Both the position numbers and the translations under genes were made by a program. The notes below the pieces were generated by a model. It searched no databases and was not told the origin of the DNA. It saw nothing but the letters and a program-made list of their open reading frames with translations. A stretch of DNA of 36,151 nucleotides from Actinomycetes bacterium (GTDB lineage Bacteria > Actinomycetota > Acidimicrobiia > Acidimicrobiales > UBA8190), in contig JAJZYI010000001.1 of assembly GCA_021798135.1 (NCBI GenBank), positions 1-36,151 on the forward strand, written 5' to 3'. Shown one piece after another: positions 7,219 to 15,470 of the stretch. The first letter of the stretch is position 1; every line of letters starts with the position of its first letter.

Positions 7219-8931
7219 GTGGGCGGGCGGCCCACGGCCGGGCGGAGCCCGCCGCGGCGCATCTGGCTGCTGCTGAGCGGGCTGCTGGTCCTCGTCGCCG
7301 GCGGCGTCGCCGTCGGCGTGGCCATGGGCCGCGGTTCGCCGTCCCCGGCGGCCGCACCGCTGCCCACGCTGGCCTCACCCGTCGAGCCGGCACCGAGCCT
7401 GGGAGGCAGCCCGCCCGTGCAGGGCCCGCTGGTGGCCAGCGGAGGGCCCTTCCTCCACGACCGTGCCGGGCGTGTCGTCGTCCTGCACGGCGTCAACGTC
7501 GTCTACAAGCACCCTCCCTACGAGGTCTTCCCGGACCCCGGCAAGCCGTGGAACTTCGACGCCGCCGACGCCTCGCTCATGGCCCGGCTGGGCTTCGACG
7601 TCGTGCGACTCGGGATGACCTGGCGCGGGCTCGAGCCCGGCACGGCGCCCGCCAACGATCCCGCGATCTGCCGCAAGGGCCCGCCGGGCGACCCGCACCA
7701 GTTCGACGAGGCCGTGCTCGACCGCTACCTCGGCCGGCTGAAGCAGACCGTCGACCTCCTCGGCCGCTTCCACATCTTCACGATCCTCGACATGCACCAG
7801 GACGTCTACAACGAGATGTTCGACGGCGAGGGTGCACCTGACTGGGCGGTCTGCACCGACGGGGTGCCGAGCGTGGACCCGCCGGGGCGGTGGTCGCTCG
7901 AGTACGCGACCGCCGCTGCCGGCATCGCCTACGACCACTTCTGGGACAACGACGTCGTCGGCGACCTCCAGGGACAGTTCGACCTGGTCTGGGGCAAAGT
8001 CGCCGGCTACTTCAGCGGCGATCCCTGGGTGATCGGGTACGACCCGTTCAACGAGCCGTTCTCCTCGTCGCTGGTGACGCTGGGGAACGAGCACTTCGAC
8101 GCACAGCTGGAGTGCTTCTACACCGGCCTGGCGCACGTGGGCCGGACGAGCAGCGGCGCGCCGCTGGTGTGCCCGCCCTCGGACCCGTCCGTGGGGGTCA
8201 TCCCGACGATCCTGGCGAGCGACCCCAAGCACCTCGTCTTCGACGAGCCGGACAACTTCGCCAGCCGCGGCTTTCCCACCCTCGTCGGCCCGATGGACTT
8301 CCCCAACCTCGTCTACAACGTGCACGTCTACTGCGGAGCCCGGAGCCCGAAGACCGGCAACCCCACCGACGTCGCTGCCTGCGTCTCGCAGGATGTCCGC
8401 TCGCTCGCCCTGCGGGCCGAGGACCTGCGGGAGATGGCGTCGCCGGCCCAGCCCGGAGGCCCGGCCTGGTTCGTCAGCGAGTTCGGTGCCTCCTCCGACC
8501 CCGTCCTGGTGGCCGCGTTCACGGCACGGGCGAACGCACACCTCGTCGGATGGGCCTACTGGTCGTGGCGGTACTACGCCGACCCGACCGGCAGCGCCGC
8601 CGAGTCGCTGCTCATGGCGGACGGCAGGCTGCGCTCGACGGCCCGGGTGCTCGCGCAGACCTACCCCGAAGCGGTGGCGGGCCGGCCGACATCGATCTCC
8701 TCCGACCCGGCGACGGGCGCCTTCCGCCTCCGCTACGTGCCCGGCCACGCGCTGCACGCCCCGACGGTGATCGTGGTCCCCGCGGCTGTGCACTATCCGT
8801 CCGGGTACTGCGCGACGGTCCGCGGTGGGACCGTCGTCTCCGGCCGTGACAGCGCTCTGCTCGAGGTCCGCAACGCTGCTCACGGCAGCACCGTGCAGGT
8901 GACCGTCACGCCCGGACCGTGTGCGGGCTGA
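7219..8931 (+). CDS. GH5 endoglycoceramidase-like glycosidase, membrane anchored
   Basis: A 570-residue secreted glycoside hydrolase. An N-terminal arginine-flanked hydrophobic helix (RIWLLLSGLLVLVAGG) is a signal anchor, followed by a Pro/Ala linker. The (beta/alpha)8 catalytic domain, residues ~80-460, resembles Rhodococcus endoglycoceramidase: LHGVNVVYKHPPY, LGFDVVRLGMTWRGLEP, ILDMHQDVYNEMF, acid/base Glu279 in DPFNEP and nucleophile Glu421 in FVSEFGAS. A C-terminal beta domain follows. The family releases glycans from ceramide or related lipids; the substrate here is unknown. The frame is open upstream inside gtrA, so the GTG at 7219, just behind the gtrA stop, is the likely start; no good ribosome site is seen. 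Confidence 0.87.
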   Translation: MGGRPTAGRSPPRRIWLLLSGLLVLVAGGVAVGVAMGRGSPSPAAAPLPTLASPVEPAPSLGGSPPVQGPLVASGGPFLHDRAGRVVVLHGVNVVYKHPPYEVFPDPGKPWNFDAADASLMARLGFDVVRLGMTWRGLEPGTAPANDPAICRKGPPGDPHQFDEAVLDRYLGRLKQTVDLLGRFHIFTILDMHQDVYNEMFDGEGAPDWAVCTDGVPSVDPPGRWSLEYATAAAGIAYDHFWDNDVVGDLQGQFDLVWGKVAGYFSGDPWVIGYDPFNEPFSSSLVTLGNEHFDAQLECFYTGLAHVGRTSSGAPLVCPPSDPSVGVIPTILASDPKHLVFDEPDNFASRGFPTLVGPMDFPNLVYNVHVYCGARSPKTGNPTDVAACVSQDVRSLALRAEDLREMASPAQPGGPAWFVSEFGASSDPVLVAAFTARANAHLVGWAYWSWRYYADPTGSAAESLLMADGRLRSTARVLAQTYPEAVAGRPTSISSDPATGAFRLRYVPGHALHAPTVIVVPAAVHYPSGYCATVRGGTVVSGRDSALLEVRNAAHGSTVQVTVTPGPCAG

Positions 8932-8995
8932 CGGGGACGGGCGGGGAGCGGCTCGCCGAGCGCGGCGGTGCCGTGCGCCTCGGCCGCCTGGGCGG

Positions 8996-9616
8996 TCACC
9001 GCCCGGTGTCGAGCCGCCGGCGGAGGTGAGCGCGGACGGCGGCCCACTCGGCGGCGATGACGGAGAACATGGCCGAGTCGCGCAGCAGGCCCTCCTCCCC
9101 CGGGGCCCGGGAGGGAGACCACTGCCGCAGGACGCCCTCGAACCGGGCGCCCAGGCCTTCGATCGCCCGGCGTGAGCGCTCGTTGCGCGCGTCGGTCTTC
9201 AGGTCGACGCGCGCCACGCCCATCTCGTCGAAGGCGTGGGAGAGCAGGAGGAGCTTGGCCTCGGTGTTGACGCCCTTCCGCTGGGCGGATGCACCCAGCC
9301 ACGTCCACCCGATCTCTACGGCGCAGATGTCGTCGCGTCCCGGCCAGCGGCGGGGGTCCCAGAAGGCGGTGCAGCCCACGGCACGACCGTCGGCCACGCG
9401 GACGACGGCGAACGGGCACATCGACCCGGCCGCGGCGCGGGCGAGCTGCTCGCCGACGTACGTCTCGACGGCGTCGCCGGTCGGGACGACGGTGAAGGCG
9501 TAGGTGCTCCGGTCCTCGGAAGCCGCGGCGGCCAGGTCGCCGGCGTGGCGGGGGTCGAGCGGCTCCAAGCGGACGAGCCGACCGCGCAGCTCGGGCACGT
9601 CGAACGAGGTGGGCAT
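8996..9616 (-). CDS. GNAT acetyltransferase, RimJ/RimL-like
   Basis: A 206-residue GCN5-related N-acetyltransferase of the group that includes RimJ/RimL. Typical pieces are LRGRLVRLEPLDPRHAGDL at the start, AVEIGWTWLGASAQRKGVNTE (beta-4 and the acetyl-CoA pyrophosphate loop, around residue 100-120) and DLKTDARNERSRRAIEGLGA near the end. The usual reaction is acetylation of a protein N-terminus or small amine; the substrate cannot be read from sequence. The ATG at 9616 has a near-perfect AGGAGG 8 nt upstream. It is convergent with the GH5 gene, 64 bp away, and probably transcribed alone. Confidence 0.88.
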   Translation of the reverse strand: MPTSFDVPELRGRLVRLEPLDPRHAGDLAAAASEDRSTYAFTVVPTGDAVETYVGEQLARAAAGSMCPFAVVRVADGRAVGCTAFWDPRRWPGRDDICAVEIGWTWLGASAQRKGVNTEAKLLLLSHAFDEMGVARVDLKTDARNERSRRAIEGLGARFEGVLRQWSPSRAPGEEGLLRDSAMFSVIAAEWAAVRAHLRRRLDTGR

Positions 9617-9930
9617 CGGGTCGTCCTCCTCACCGGTCCTGGCGGTGGCACGTTGCCACGGCAGGTCGCCGGACCGTCGTCGGGTCAGGACCGCCGGATC
9701 CTCTGGATGCGGGAGGTGGGATGATGGCCCCGTTCCCCCGGGGCGTCAAGCACGTCGGTGGGCGCCGCTCGTCGCAGCGGGGTCCGACACGCCGCGCACC
9801 GGTCTCCGCCGGCCGGCCGACGAAGAGCCGGACGCGGCCCTCCGTCGCCCGCCACCTCCCCGAGGGTCCTTCCGGAGGCCCGGGCGCCGGCGGGACTCAC
9901 CGGCGCCGACGGCACCCGCTGCGGGAACGG
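9617..9930. other. Intergenic gap upstream of GNAT gene
   Basis: About 314 bp between the GNAT start and the end of the small ORF behind the SQR-like gene. It must hold the GNAT promoter, which I cannot pinpoint. Short open frames cross it but resemble no protein. The hairpin at 9883-9907 is the only structured element seen. Confidence 0.4.
9883..9907 (-). terminator. Hairpin downstream of the SQR operon
   Basis: A perfect 8-bp stem GGCGCCGG/CCGGCGCC (9883-9890 and 9900-9907) with a 9-nt loop lies 24 bp beyond the stop of the last minus-strand gene of the SQR pair. No U-run follows, which is usual in GC-rich actinobacteria. Confidence 0.5.
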
Positions 9931-10092
9931 CTAGTGGCGGCGGACCATCCTGATCATCTTCACGTTGATGCGGGCGAAGCGCCAGACCTGCCAGGGCACG
10001 AAGGTGCGCAGGAACACGGTCCAGCGGGTGGGCCGGGTCACGTAGGCGAGCTCCTCCCCGGGCGGCTCGAGCGGCGTGTGTCGGTCCGGCAC
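9931..10092 (-). CDS. 53-aa ORF following the SQR-like gene
   Basis: A small ORF starting at GTG 10092, only 6 bp after the stop of the SQR-like gene, and ending at TAG 9931-9933. The product begins VPDRHTPLEPPGEELAYVTR; its second half is aromatic and basic (TFVPWQVWRFARINVKMIRM then VRRH), like an amphipathic membrane-surface helix. I cannot name a family. Tight spacing, coding-like composition and a hairpin just after its stop argue that it is translated with the flavoprotein, perhaps as a small membrane-docking partner (inference). Confidence 0.6.
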   Translation of the reverse strand: MPDRHTPLEPPGEELAYVTRPTRWTVFLRTFVPWQVWRFARINVKMIRMVRRH

Positions 10093-10098
10093 GGCCCG

Positions 10099-11553
10099 CT
10101 ACTCCGGGATGAGTGACCAGCCGGGGCGCAGCCTGGCCTTGTAGAGGAACAGGTGGTGCAGGAGGATCTTGATCCAGTGGCCGGCGAGGCCGATCTCGCC
10201 GAAGGTCCTGTCCATGTCCCTGCCGTAGTCGGGCCAGCGGGCGAAGTCGGGCACGATCGGGTAGACGGTCATGGAGGCGGCGGTGCCGGTGAGCGGGTTG
10301 GCCCCCGCCGAGGCCACGCAGGCGGCGCCCATCTCGGCCATGGACGCCGTGGCGGTGGGCCGGGGGGCGCCTCCGATCATGTCCACGATGCTGCGTGCCA
10401 CGGCCCTCCCGATCTCGGCCGAGGGCATCCCGGTGCGCGGGGGTGCGGGGGCGATGGGAGTGCCGGTGGGGCTGGTGTGGGGTCGGGAGATGGCGTGCGG
10501 AGGGGCGAAGGCGATGCCGGCGGCGAAGACGTTGGGGAGCTCGGGCGACTGGTAGGTCCTCGGCCAGTCGGCGACCTCCCAGGCCTCGAAGGGCTTCGGG
10601 GTGTAGTCGGCGTCCACGCGCATGAAGCCGTTGGGCAGGAAGAGCCGATCCGTCATCGCCCCACCCCCGGCGTCGACGGCCTGGAGCCCCACGCCGGAGA
10701 ACGGGGGGAGCAGCATGGCGAAGTCGAAGGGCTCCTCGCGCTCGGCACCGTCGAGGGTCTCGTAGTGGACGAGACCCGGCTCGACCCGGTCGACGTGGGC
10801 GCGGGTGATCCACCTGATCCCCCGCTCGGCGAAGAGCGAGGCCGTGAAGACCGCCGAGGGGACGACGTAGCCGCCCCGGCGCAGGTGCATCCCGCCCATG
10901 CCGAAGTCGCCAAGCTCGTGCTCGTTCGTGATCCAGACGATCTCCGCCTTGTCTCGCACCTTGCGGGCACGGAGCTCGAACTCCAGGTTCACGACGTACT
11001 CGAAGGCGGCCCCCTCGCAGGTGCAGGAGCCGTGGCCCATCCCGACGAGGAAGCGCTGGTGCTCGCCCCGGCGCATGCGCTCGACTGCCTCGTCGAGGGC
11101 GGCCGCGGTCTGGACGGCGTGGTCGACCGTGCACACCGACAGGCTGTGGGCGCCGGGCCCGAGCCCCTCGGTCAGGTCGAAGCGGAGGCTCGGCCCGGTG
11201 GCGTTGACGAGGAAGTCGTAGTGGACCTTCTCCGGGCCGCCGGCCGAGCCAGCGCGGGCCGGCTCGACGACGACGTACGGCCGGGGATCGCCGGCGTCGC
11301 CCTCGGGATGGATCTCCCGGGCGGCTCCCTGGACCAGCTCGATCCCGTGGCGCTCGTAGACGGGGGCGAGGGGGAAGGCCACCTGCTCCGGGCGCATGAG
11401 GCCGACGCCGACCCAGATGTTCGAGGGGATCCAGTTGTACTCGGCGTTGGGCGAGACGACCGTGACGGTGTCGCGCGCGGGGAGCCACTTGCGGGCGAAC
11501 GAGGCCGCGGTGTGGCCCGAGATCCCCGCCCCGAGGACCACCACCCGGCTCAC
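10099..11553 (-). CDS. Sulfide:quinone oxidoreductase-like flavoprotein
   Basis: A 484-residue FAD protein of the two-dinucleotide-fold family. The FAD loop VVVLGAGISGHTAASF is at the start. GHGSCTCEGAAFEYVVNL (Cys177, Cys179) matches the region of a redox cysteine in SQRs, followed by DKAEIVWITNEHELGDFGMG. Cys141 and Cys412 are further candidates. The C-terminus (GLAGHWIKILLHHLFLYKA, RPGWSLIPE) is amphipathic and would dock on the membrane to reach quinone. The likely reaction is sulfide oxidation to sulfane sulfur with electrons to quinone; an NDH-2-like activity is less likely. The frame runs on upstream to 12255, but the fold starts at GTG 11553. A 53-aa ORF follows. Confidence 0.82.
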   Translation of the reverse strand: MSRVVVLGAGISGHTAASFARKWLPARDTVTVVSPNAEYNWIPSNIWVGVGLMRPEQVAFPLAPVYERHGIELVQGAAREIHPEGDAGDPRPYVVVEPARAGSAGGPEKVHYDFLVNATGPSLRFDLTEGLGPGAHSLSVCTVDHAVQTAAALDEAVERMRRGEHQRFLVGMGHGSCTCEGAAFEYVVNLEFELRARKVRDKAEIVWITNEHELGDFGMGGMHLRRGGYVVPSAVFTASLFAERGIRWITRAHVDRVEPGLVHYETLDGAEREEPFDFAMLLPPFSGVGLQAVDAGGGAMTDRLFLPNGFMRVDADYTPKPFEAWEVADWPRTYQSPELPNVFAAGIAFAPPHAISRPHTSPTGTPIAPAPPRTGMPSAEIGRAVARSIVDMIGGAPRPTATASMAEMGAACVASAGANPLTGTAASMTVYPIVPDFARWPDYGRDMDRTFGEIGLAGHWIKILLHHLFLYKARLRPGWSLIPE

Positions 11554-12028
11554 GTGGCGCCCTCGGGCAGCGGCCGCGGACGGCTGCGACGGCCGCCGGC
11601 CGCCGGCTGCCGGTGCGGGAGGCCGCGCCCGTGCTGGCGGCAGCCCGCCGCCTGCTGTCTGGAGCCGCGGACGCCGGCGCTGCGGGGCGGGGTGCCCCCC
11701 GTCCGCGACGCGGGCCCGTCCCTCCGTCTGCCCATGGACACAGCTTCGCAGGCCACGGCCCGACGGGCTCGTCGTCGCCCGGTCACCGGGGGGGGGCATC
11801 GGCGCGGCGACCGCCGCGCGACCCGGTCGCGGCGTGGGCCGGTGACCGGGCCGGCGGCGGGCACCACCGGGGTGAGAGCCGTTCGGCCCTGGTGGGAGCG
11901 ATGGCCCGCGAGGACGCTGGACGGGAGGCCTCGGGCCGTCGAGGCTCGTGGGTTGCGGGGCAGTGCCGCGCCGCCCGTCGGCGGGCAGCCCCGAACGCCG
12001 CCAGGAGGTGCGCGAGACGAGCCGGCCG
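11554..12028. promoter_or_regulatory. Divergent SQR/nrdJ region with paired dyads
   Basis: A 475-bp gap between divergent genes. It contains two near-identical palindromes, CCGGTCACCGG (11779-11789) and CCGGTGACCGG (11839-11849), 60 bp centre to centre. With flanks they form a perfect 12-bp inverted repeat (11778-11789/11839-11850). A run of nine G lies at 11788-11796. I looked for a cobalamin riboswitch before the B12-dependent reductase and for NrdR boxes and saw neither. The dyads could be operators of a shared regulator or a cruciform. Confidence 0.5.
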
Positions 12029-14125
12029 ATGCCCACCATGCCCAAGCGGCTGCGCCGGCGCGACGGGCGAGTCGTCGGCTTCGAGCAGGGCAGGATCGAA
12101 GTCGCGGTGTCCAGGGCCGCTCGGGAGGCCGGCAGGGACGCCCCCGGTCGCGCCCGTCGGGTCGCCGAGACGGTGAGCGCCGAGGTCGCCGAGCGCTTCG
12201 GCGATCGCCCGGCGGGGGTGGAGGACGTCCAGGACCTCGTCGAGCAGGCGCTCATGGCGGCAGGGCTGGCGGAGGTGGCACGCGCCTACGTCCTGTACCG
12301 GCGGCGGCGTGCCGAGGTGCGCCACGCCAAGGAGGAGCTCGGTGTGCGCGACGAGCTCAAGCTCGGGCTGGCGGCGGTGGCCGTGCTGAAGGAGCGCTAC
12401 CTGCTCAAGGACCGGCACGGGCAGGTGGTCGAGTCCACCGGCGAGATGATGGACCGGGCGGCCGCCCACGTCGCCAGGGCGGAGGAGCAGTGGCAGCCGG
12501 GTGGTGCCGGCCGGTGGGCCGAGGCCTTCGCCGCCGCGTTGCGCCGCCTGGAGTTCCTGCCGAACTCGCCCACGCTGATGAACTCGGGGACGACCCTCGG
12601 GTTGCTGTCGGGCTGCGTCGTGCTCCCCCTGGAGGACTCCCTCGGCTCCATCTTCGAGACGCTCGGCCACGCCGCCCTGCTGCACCAGGCCGGCGGGGGC
12701 ACCGGCTGCTCCTTCTCCCGGTTGCGCCCCAGGGGCGACCGTGTGGCAAGCACCGGCGGCGCGGCCAGCGGACCGGTGTCGTTCCTGTCGGTGTTCGACG
12801 CCGCGGCCAGGGTGGTGTCCGACGGCGGCCGCCGCCGGGGGGCGTCGATGGCGGTGCTGGACGTGTCGCACCCAGACGTCGTGGAGTTCGTGGAGGCCAA
12901 GGGCGACCCCGGCTCCCTCGAGCACTTCAACCTGTCGGTCGGCGTCTCCGACCGCTTCATGCGCGCCGTCCTCCACGGCGAGGAGCACCGCCTGGTGAAC
13001 CCCCGCACGGGGGCGACGGCGGGCAGGATCGCCGCCGGCGAGCTCTTCGAGCGGATCTGCGCCGCGGCCTGGCGGGGCGGGGACCCGGGGCTGCTGTTCC
13101 TCGACCGCGTCAACCGGGACAACCCGCTGCCCGCCCTGGGGCGCATCGAGGCAACCAACCCGTGTGGCGAGGTGCCGCTGCTGCCGTACGAGTCCTGCAA
13201 CCTCGGATCGCTCAACCTCGCCCGATTCGTCGAGGGCCGGCGGCTCGACCTCGACCGCCTTGGCGCCACCGTGCGCCTGGCGGTCCGCTTCCTCGACGAC
13301 GTGATCGACGTCAGCCGCTACCCGGTTGCCGAGCTCGAGGCACCGGCGCACGCGGCGCGCAAGGTGGGCTTGGGGGTGATGGGCCTGGCGGAGATGCTGG
13401 CGAGCCTGGGGATCCCGTACGGCTCGGAGGCCGCCCTCCGCCGGGCCTCGAGCGTCATGGGCTTCATCGAGCGACAGGCCCGGCAGGCGTCGGCCGCCCT
13501 GGCCGAGGTGCGCGGGCCGTTCCCCCTCTACGACCGGAGCCGCTACGCGGCCCGAGGCGTCGGGCCGCTGCGCAACGCCCAGCTCACCTCGGTCGCCCCG
13601 ACCGGGACCATCTCGCTCATCGCCGGCACGACCTCGGGGATCGAGCCGATGTTCGCGCTCTCCTACGTGCGCCACGTGCTCGGACGCGACCTCGCGGAGA
13701 CGAACCCGCTCTTCGAGCGCACGGCGCGTCGTGGTGGCTTCTACTCGGAGCAGCTCATGGCCGAGGTCGACCGCACCGGGACGGTGGGCCAGCTGGCGCA
13801 GGTGCCGCCCGAGGTGCGAGAGGCCTTCGTGACCGCCTTGGAGGTCTCCCCCGAGTGGCACCTGAAGATGCAGGCGGCGGTCCAGCGCCACGTGGACGCG
13901 GCGGTGGCCAAGACCGTCAACCTGCGCGCCGAGGCGACGGTCGCCGACGTGCGCGCCACCTTCCTGGCCGCGTGGCAGGCCAGGAGCAAGGGCATCACCG
14001 TCTACCGGAACGGCTCCCGCCCGGACCAGGTCCTCAGGCTCGAGCCCGCCCCGCTGCCGGGCGCCGCCGTGCGGATCGCCGACGGCTACAGCGGCGGGTG
14101 CGGAGGGCACGTCTGTGAGTTCTGA
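12029..14125 (+). CDS. nrdJ: Adenosylcobalamin-dependent (class II) ribonucleotide reductase
   Basis: A 698-residue class II reductase, which makes deoxyribonucleotides with B12 and needs no oxygen. An N-terminal ATP-cone-like segment (RRRDGRVVGFEQGRIEVAV) is followed by the ten-stranded barrel. Cys196 (SGCVVLP) and Cys390 (ESCNLGSLNL) would be the redox pair; Cys379 in NPCGE is the thiyl-radical cysteine with Asn377 and Glu381. APTGTISLIAGTTSGIEP binds the substrate phosphate. The protein ends in GGCGGHVCEF, a short tail whose two cysteines would shuttle electrons, without the longer zinc-binding domain of many NrdJ proteins. Start uncertain: ATG 12029 lacks a close ribosome site (AGGAGG is 20 nt away), and GTG 12008 or ATG 12038 are alternatives. 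Confidence 0.92.
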   Translation: MPTMPKRLRRRDGRVVGFEQGRIEVAVSRAAREAGRDAPGRARRVAETVSAEVAERFGDRPAGVEDVQDLVEQALMAAGLAEVARAYVLYRRRRAEVRHAKEELGVRDELKLGLAAVAVLKERYLLKDRHGQVVESTGEMMDRAAAHVARAEEQWQPGGAGRWAEAFAAALRRLEFLPNSPTLMNSGTTLGLLSGCVVLPLEDSLGSIFETLGHAALLHQAGGGTGCSFSRLRPRGDRVASTGGAASGPVSFLSVFDAAARVVSDGGRRRGASMAVLDVSHPDVVEFVEAKGDPGSLEHFNLSVGVSDRFMRAVLHGEEHRLVNPRTGATAGRIAAGELFERICAAAWRGGDPGLLFLDRVNRDNPLPALGRIEATNPCGEVPLLPYESCNLGSLNLARFVEGRRLDLDRLGATVRLAVRFLDDVIDVSRYPVAELEAPAHAARKVGLGVMGLAEMLASLGIPYGSEAALRRASSVMGFIERQARQASAALAEVRGPFPLYDRSRYAARGVGPLRNAQLTSVAPTGTISLIAGTTSGIEPMFALSYVRHVLGRDLAETNPLFERTARRGGFYSEQLMAEVDRTGTVGQLAQVPPEVREAFVTALEVSPEWHLKMQAAVQRHVDAAVAKTVNLRAEATVADVRATFLAAWQARSKGITVYRNGSRPDQVLRLEPAPLPGAAVRIADGYSGGCGGHVCEF

Positions 14126-14192
14126 GCCGGGCGGGGCGCCGGTGCCGGCCGCGGCCGCGCGCCGGCGCCCGAACCGGCCCGGCCGGTAGGTC

Positions 14193-15314
14193 GTGGTGGT
14201 GGCAGCCACCCTGACGATCTTCCTCGGCGGCGACGTCATGACCGGCCGGGGCGTGGACCAGGTCCTGCCCCGTCCCGGCAGCCCGCGGCTGTGGGAGCCC
14301 TACGAGCGCGATGCCCGCGCCTACGTGGCGCTGGCCGAGGCGAGGAACGGCCCCGTGCCGAGGCCGGTGCCGTTCTCGTGGCCGTGGGGGGACGCGCTGC
14401 AGGTCGTGGAGGCGGCGGCGCCGGCGGCGCGGGTGGTGAACCTGGAGACCAGCATCACCACCTGCGACCGGGCCGCCCCCGGCAAGGCGGTCCACTACCG
14501 CATGAGCCCCGGCAACGTGCCGTGCCTGACGGCCCTCGGACCGGACGTCTGCGTGATGGCCAACAACCACGTGCTCGACTTCGGCAGGCAGGGCCTGCGC
14601 GAGACCCTGGACGCCCTGGCGGCTGCGGGGCTGGTCCCCGCGGGTGCCGGGGCCGACCGCGCCGAGGCCTGGCGCCCGGTGGCCGTGCCGACGGCGCACG
14701 GCGGCCGGGTCATGGTGGCGGCGGTCGGCGCCGGCTCGAGCGGCATCCCCGGCTCGTGGGAGGCGACGGCGGGCACCCCCGGCGTGGCGCTCCTCGCCGA
14801 CCTGTCCGATGCCACCGCCGACGAGGTGGCGCGCGGGGCCTGCGCTGGCGGGCGGCCGGGCGACGTCGTCGTGGTCTCCATCCACTGGGGGTCCAACTGG
14901 GGCTACGACGTAACCGAGGACCAGGTGCGCTTCGCACACCGGCTCGTCGACGGCGGCGTCGACCTGGTGCACGGGCACTCGTCGCACCACCCGCGGCCGA
15001 TCGAGGTGTACCGCGGGAAGCTCGTCCTCTACGGCTGCGGCGACCTGGTCGACGACTACGAGGGGATCGGCGGCTACGAGGAGCTCCGCGACGACCTGCG
15101 GCTGCTGTACTTCGCCTCCCTGGACCCGGCCACGGGCCGGCTCGCGGACCTGTCCATGACACCCATGCAGTCCCGGCGGATGCGCCTCCGCCACGCGTCC
15201 ACCGCGGATGCCCGGTGGCTGTGCGAGGTCGTGCGCCGGGCGAGCCGGCCGTTCGCCACCCGCGTGGACCTGCAGCCCGACGGCTCGCTCTCGGTCCGGC
15301 CGGCGGTGGCGTGA
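14193..15314 (+). CDS. CapA/PgsA-like metallophosphatase-fold protein
   Basis: A 373-residue protein of the CapA family, linked in Bacillus to poly-gamma-glutamate capsule synthesis and built on a calcineurin-like phosphoesterase fold. Metal-site motifs are visible: GGDVMTGRGVD near the start, VVNLETSIT, MANNHVLDFG, and VHGHSSHHPRPIEVYRGK then LYGCGDLVDDYE. Unlike classical CapA it has no N-terminal membrane anchor, so it may be cytosolic. No capB or capC partners are nearby. It starts 67 bp after nrdJ. GTG codons at 14193, 14196 and 14199 all fit; TAGGTC at 14187-14192 would favour 14199 for a leaderless mRNA. Capsule, cell-wall or nucleotide-phosphatase roles remain open. Confidence 0.85.
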   Translation: MVVAATLTIFLGGDVMTGRGVDQVLPRPGSPRLWEPYERDARAYVALAEARNGPVPRPVPFSWPWGDALQVVEAAAPAARVVNLETSITTCDRAAPGKAVHYRMSPGNVPCLTALGPDVCVMANNHVLDFGRQGLRETLDALAAAGLVPAGAGADRAEAWRPVAVPTAHGGRVMVAAVGAGSSGIPGSWEATAGTPGVALLADLSDATADEVARGACAGGRPGDVVVVSIHWGSNWGYDVTEDQVRFAHRLVDGGVDLVHGHSSHHPRPIEVYRGKLVLYGCGDLVDDYEGIGGYEELRDDLRLLYFASLDPATGRLADLSMTPMQSRRMRLRHASTADARWLCEVVRRASRPFATRVDLQPDGSLSVRPAVA

Positions 15315-15339
15315 CCGCGGTCGCCGCCTGGTCGGCGGT

Positions 15340-15470
15340 GATGCCGGGTGCCGCTCGGCGGTGATGCCGGGTGCCGCTCGGCGGGGCGCCGGGTCCCGGT
15401 CGTCAGCGATGCCGGGTGCCGCTCGTCGGCGATGCCGGGTGCCGCTCGCCGGGGCGCCGGGTCCCGGTCA
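15340..15470. repeat. Array of ~23-bp tandem repeats between convergent stops
   Basis: Six imperfect units start at 15340, 15363, 15386, 15408, 15431 and 15454. Four read GATGCCGGGTGCCGCTCG plus a short variable end; two read GCGCCGGGTCCCGGTC. The last includes the stop (TGA on the minus strand, 15468-15470) of the OYE gene. The array fills most of the gap between the convergent CapA and OYE genes. No unique spacers separate the units, so it is not a CRISPR. Confidence 0.85.

Noticed and set aside
11554..12028. Cobalamin riboswitch before the B12-dependent reductase
   Set aside because: I found no B12-box core or the other conserved elements in the expected order; only palindromes and a G-run are visible.
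10153..14118. A 1321-residue open frame on the plus strand across the SQR-like gene and nrdJ
   Set aside because: It lies antisense to the SQR-like gene and in a wrong frame of nrdJ. Its product is compositional noise rich in Gly, Arg and Pro; long open antisense frames are expected in GC-rich coding DNA.
15340..15470. CRISPR array
   Set aside because: Units follow each other directly with no unique spacers of constant length, and no cas gene is present. The same holds for the 46-bp and 31-bp arrays.
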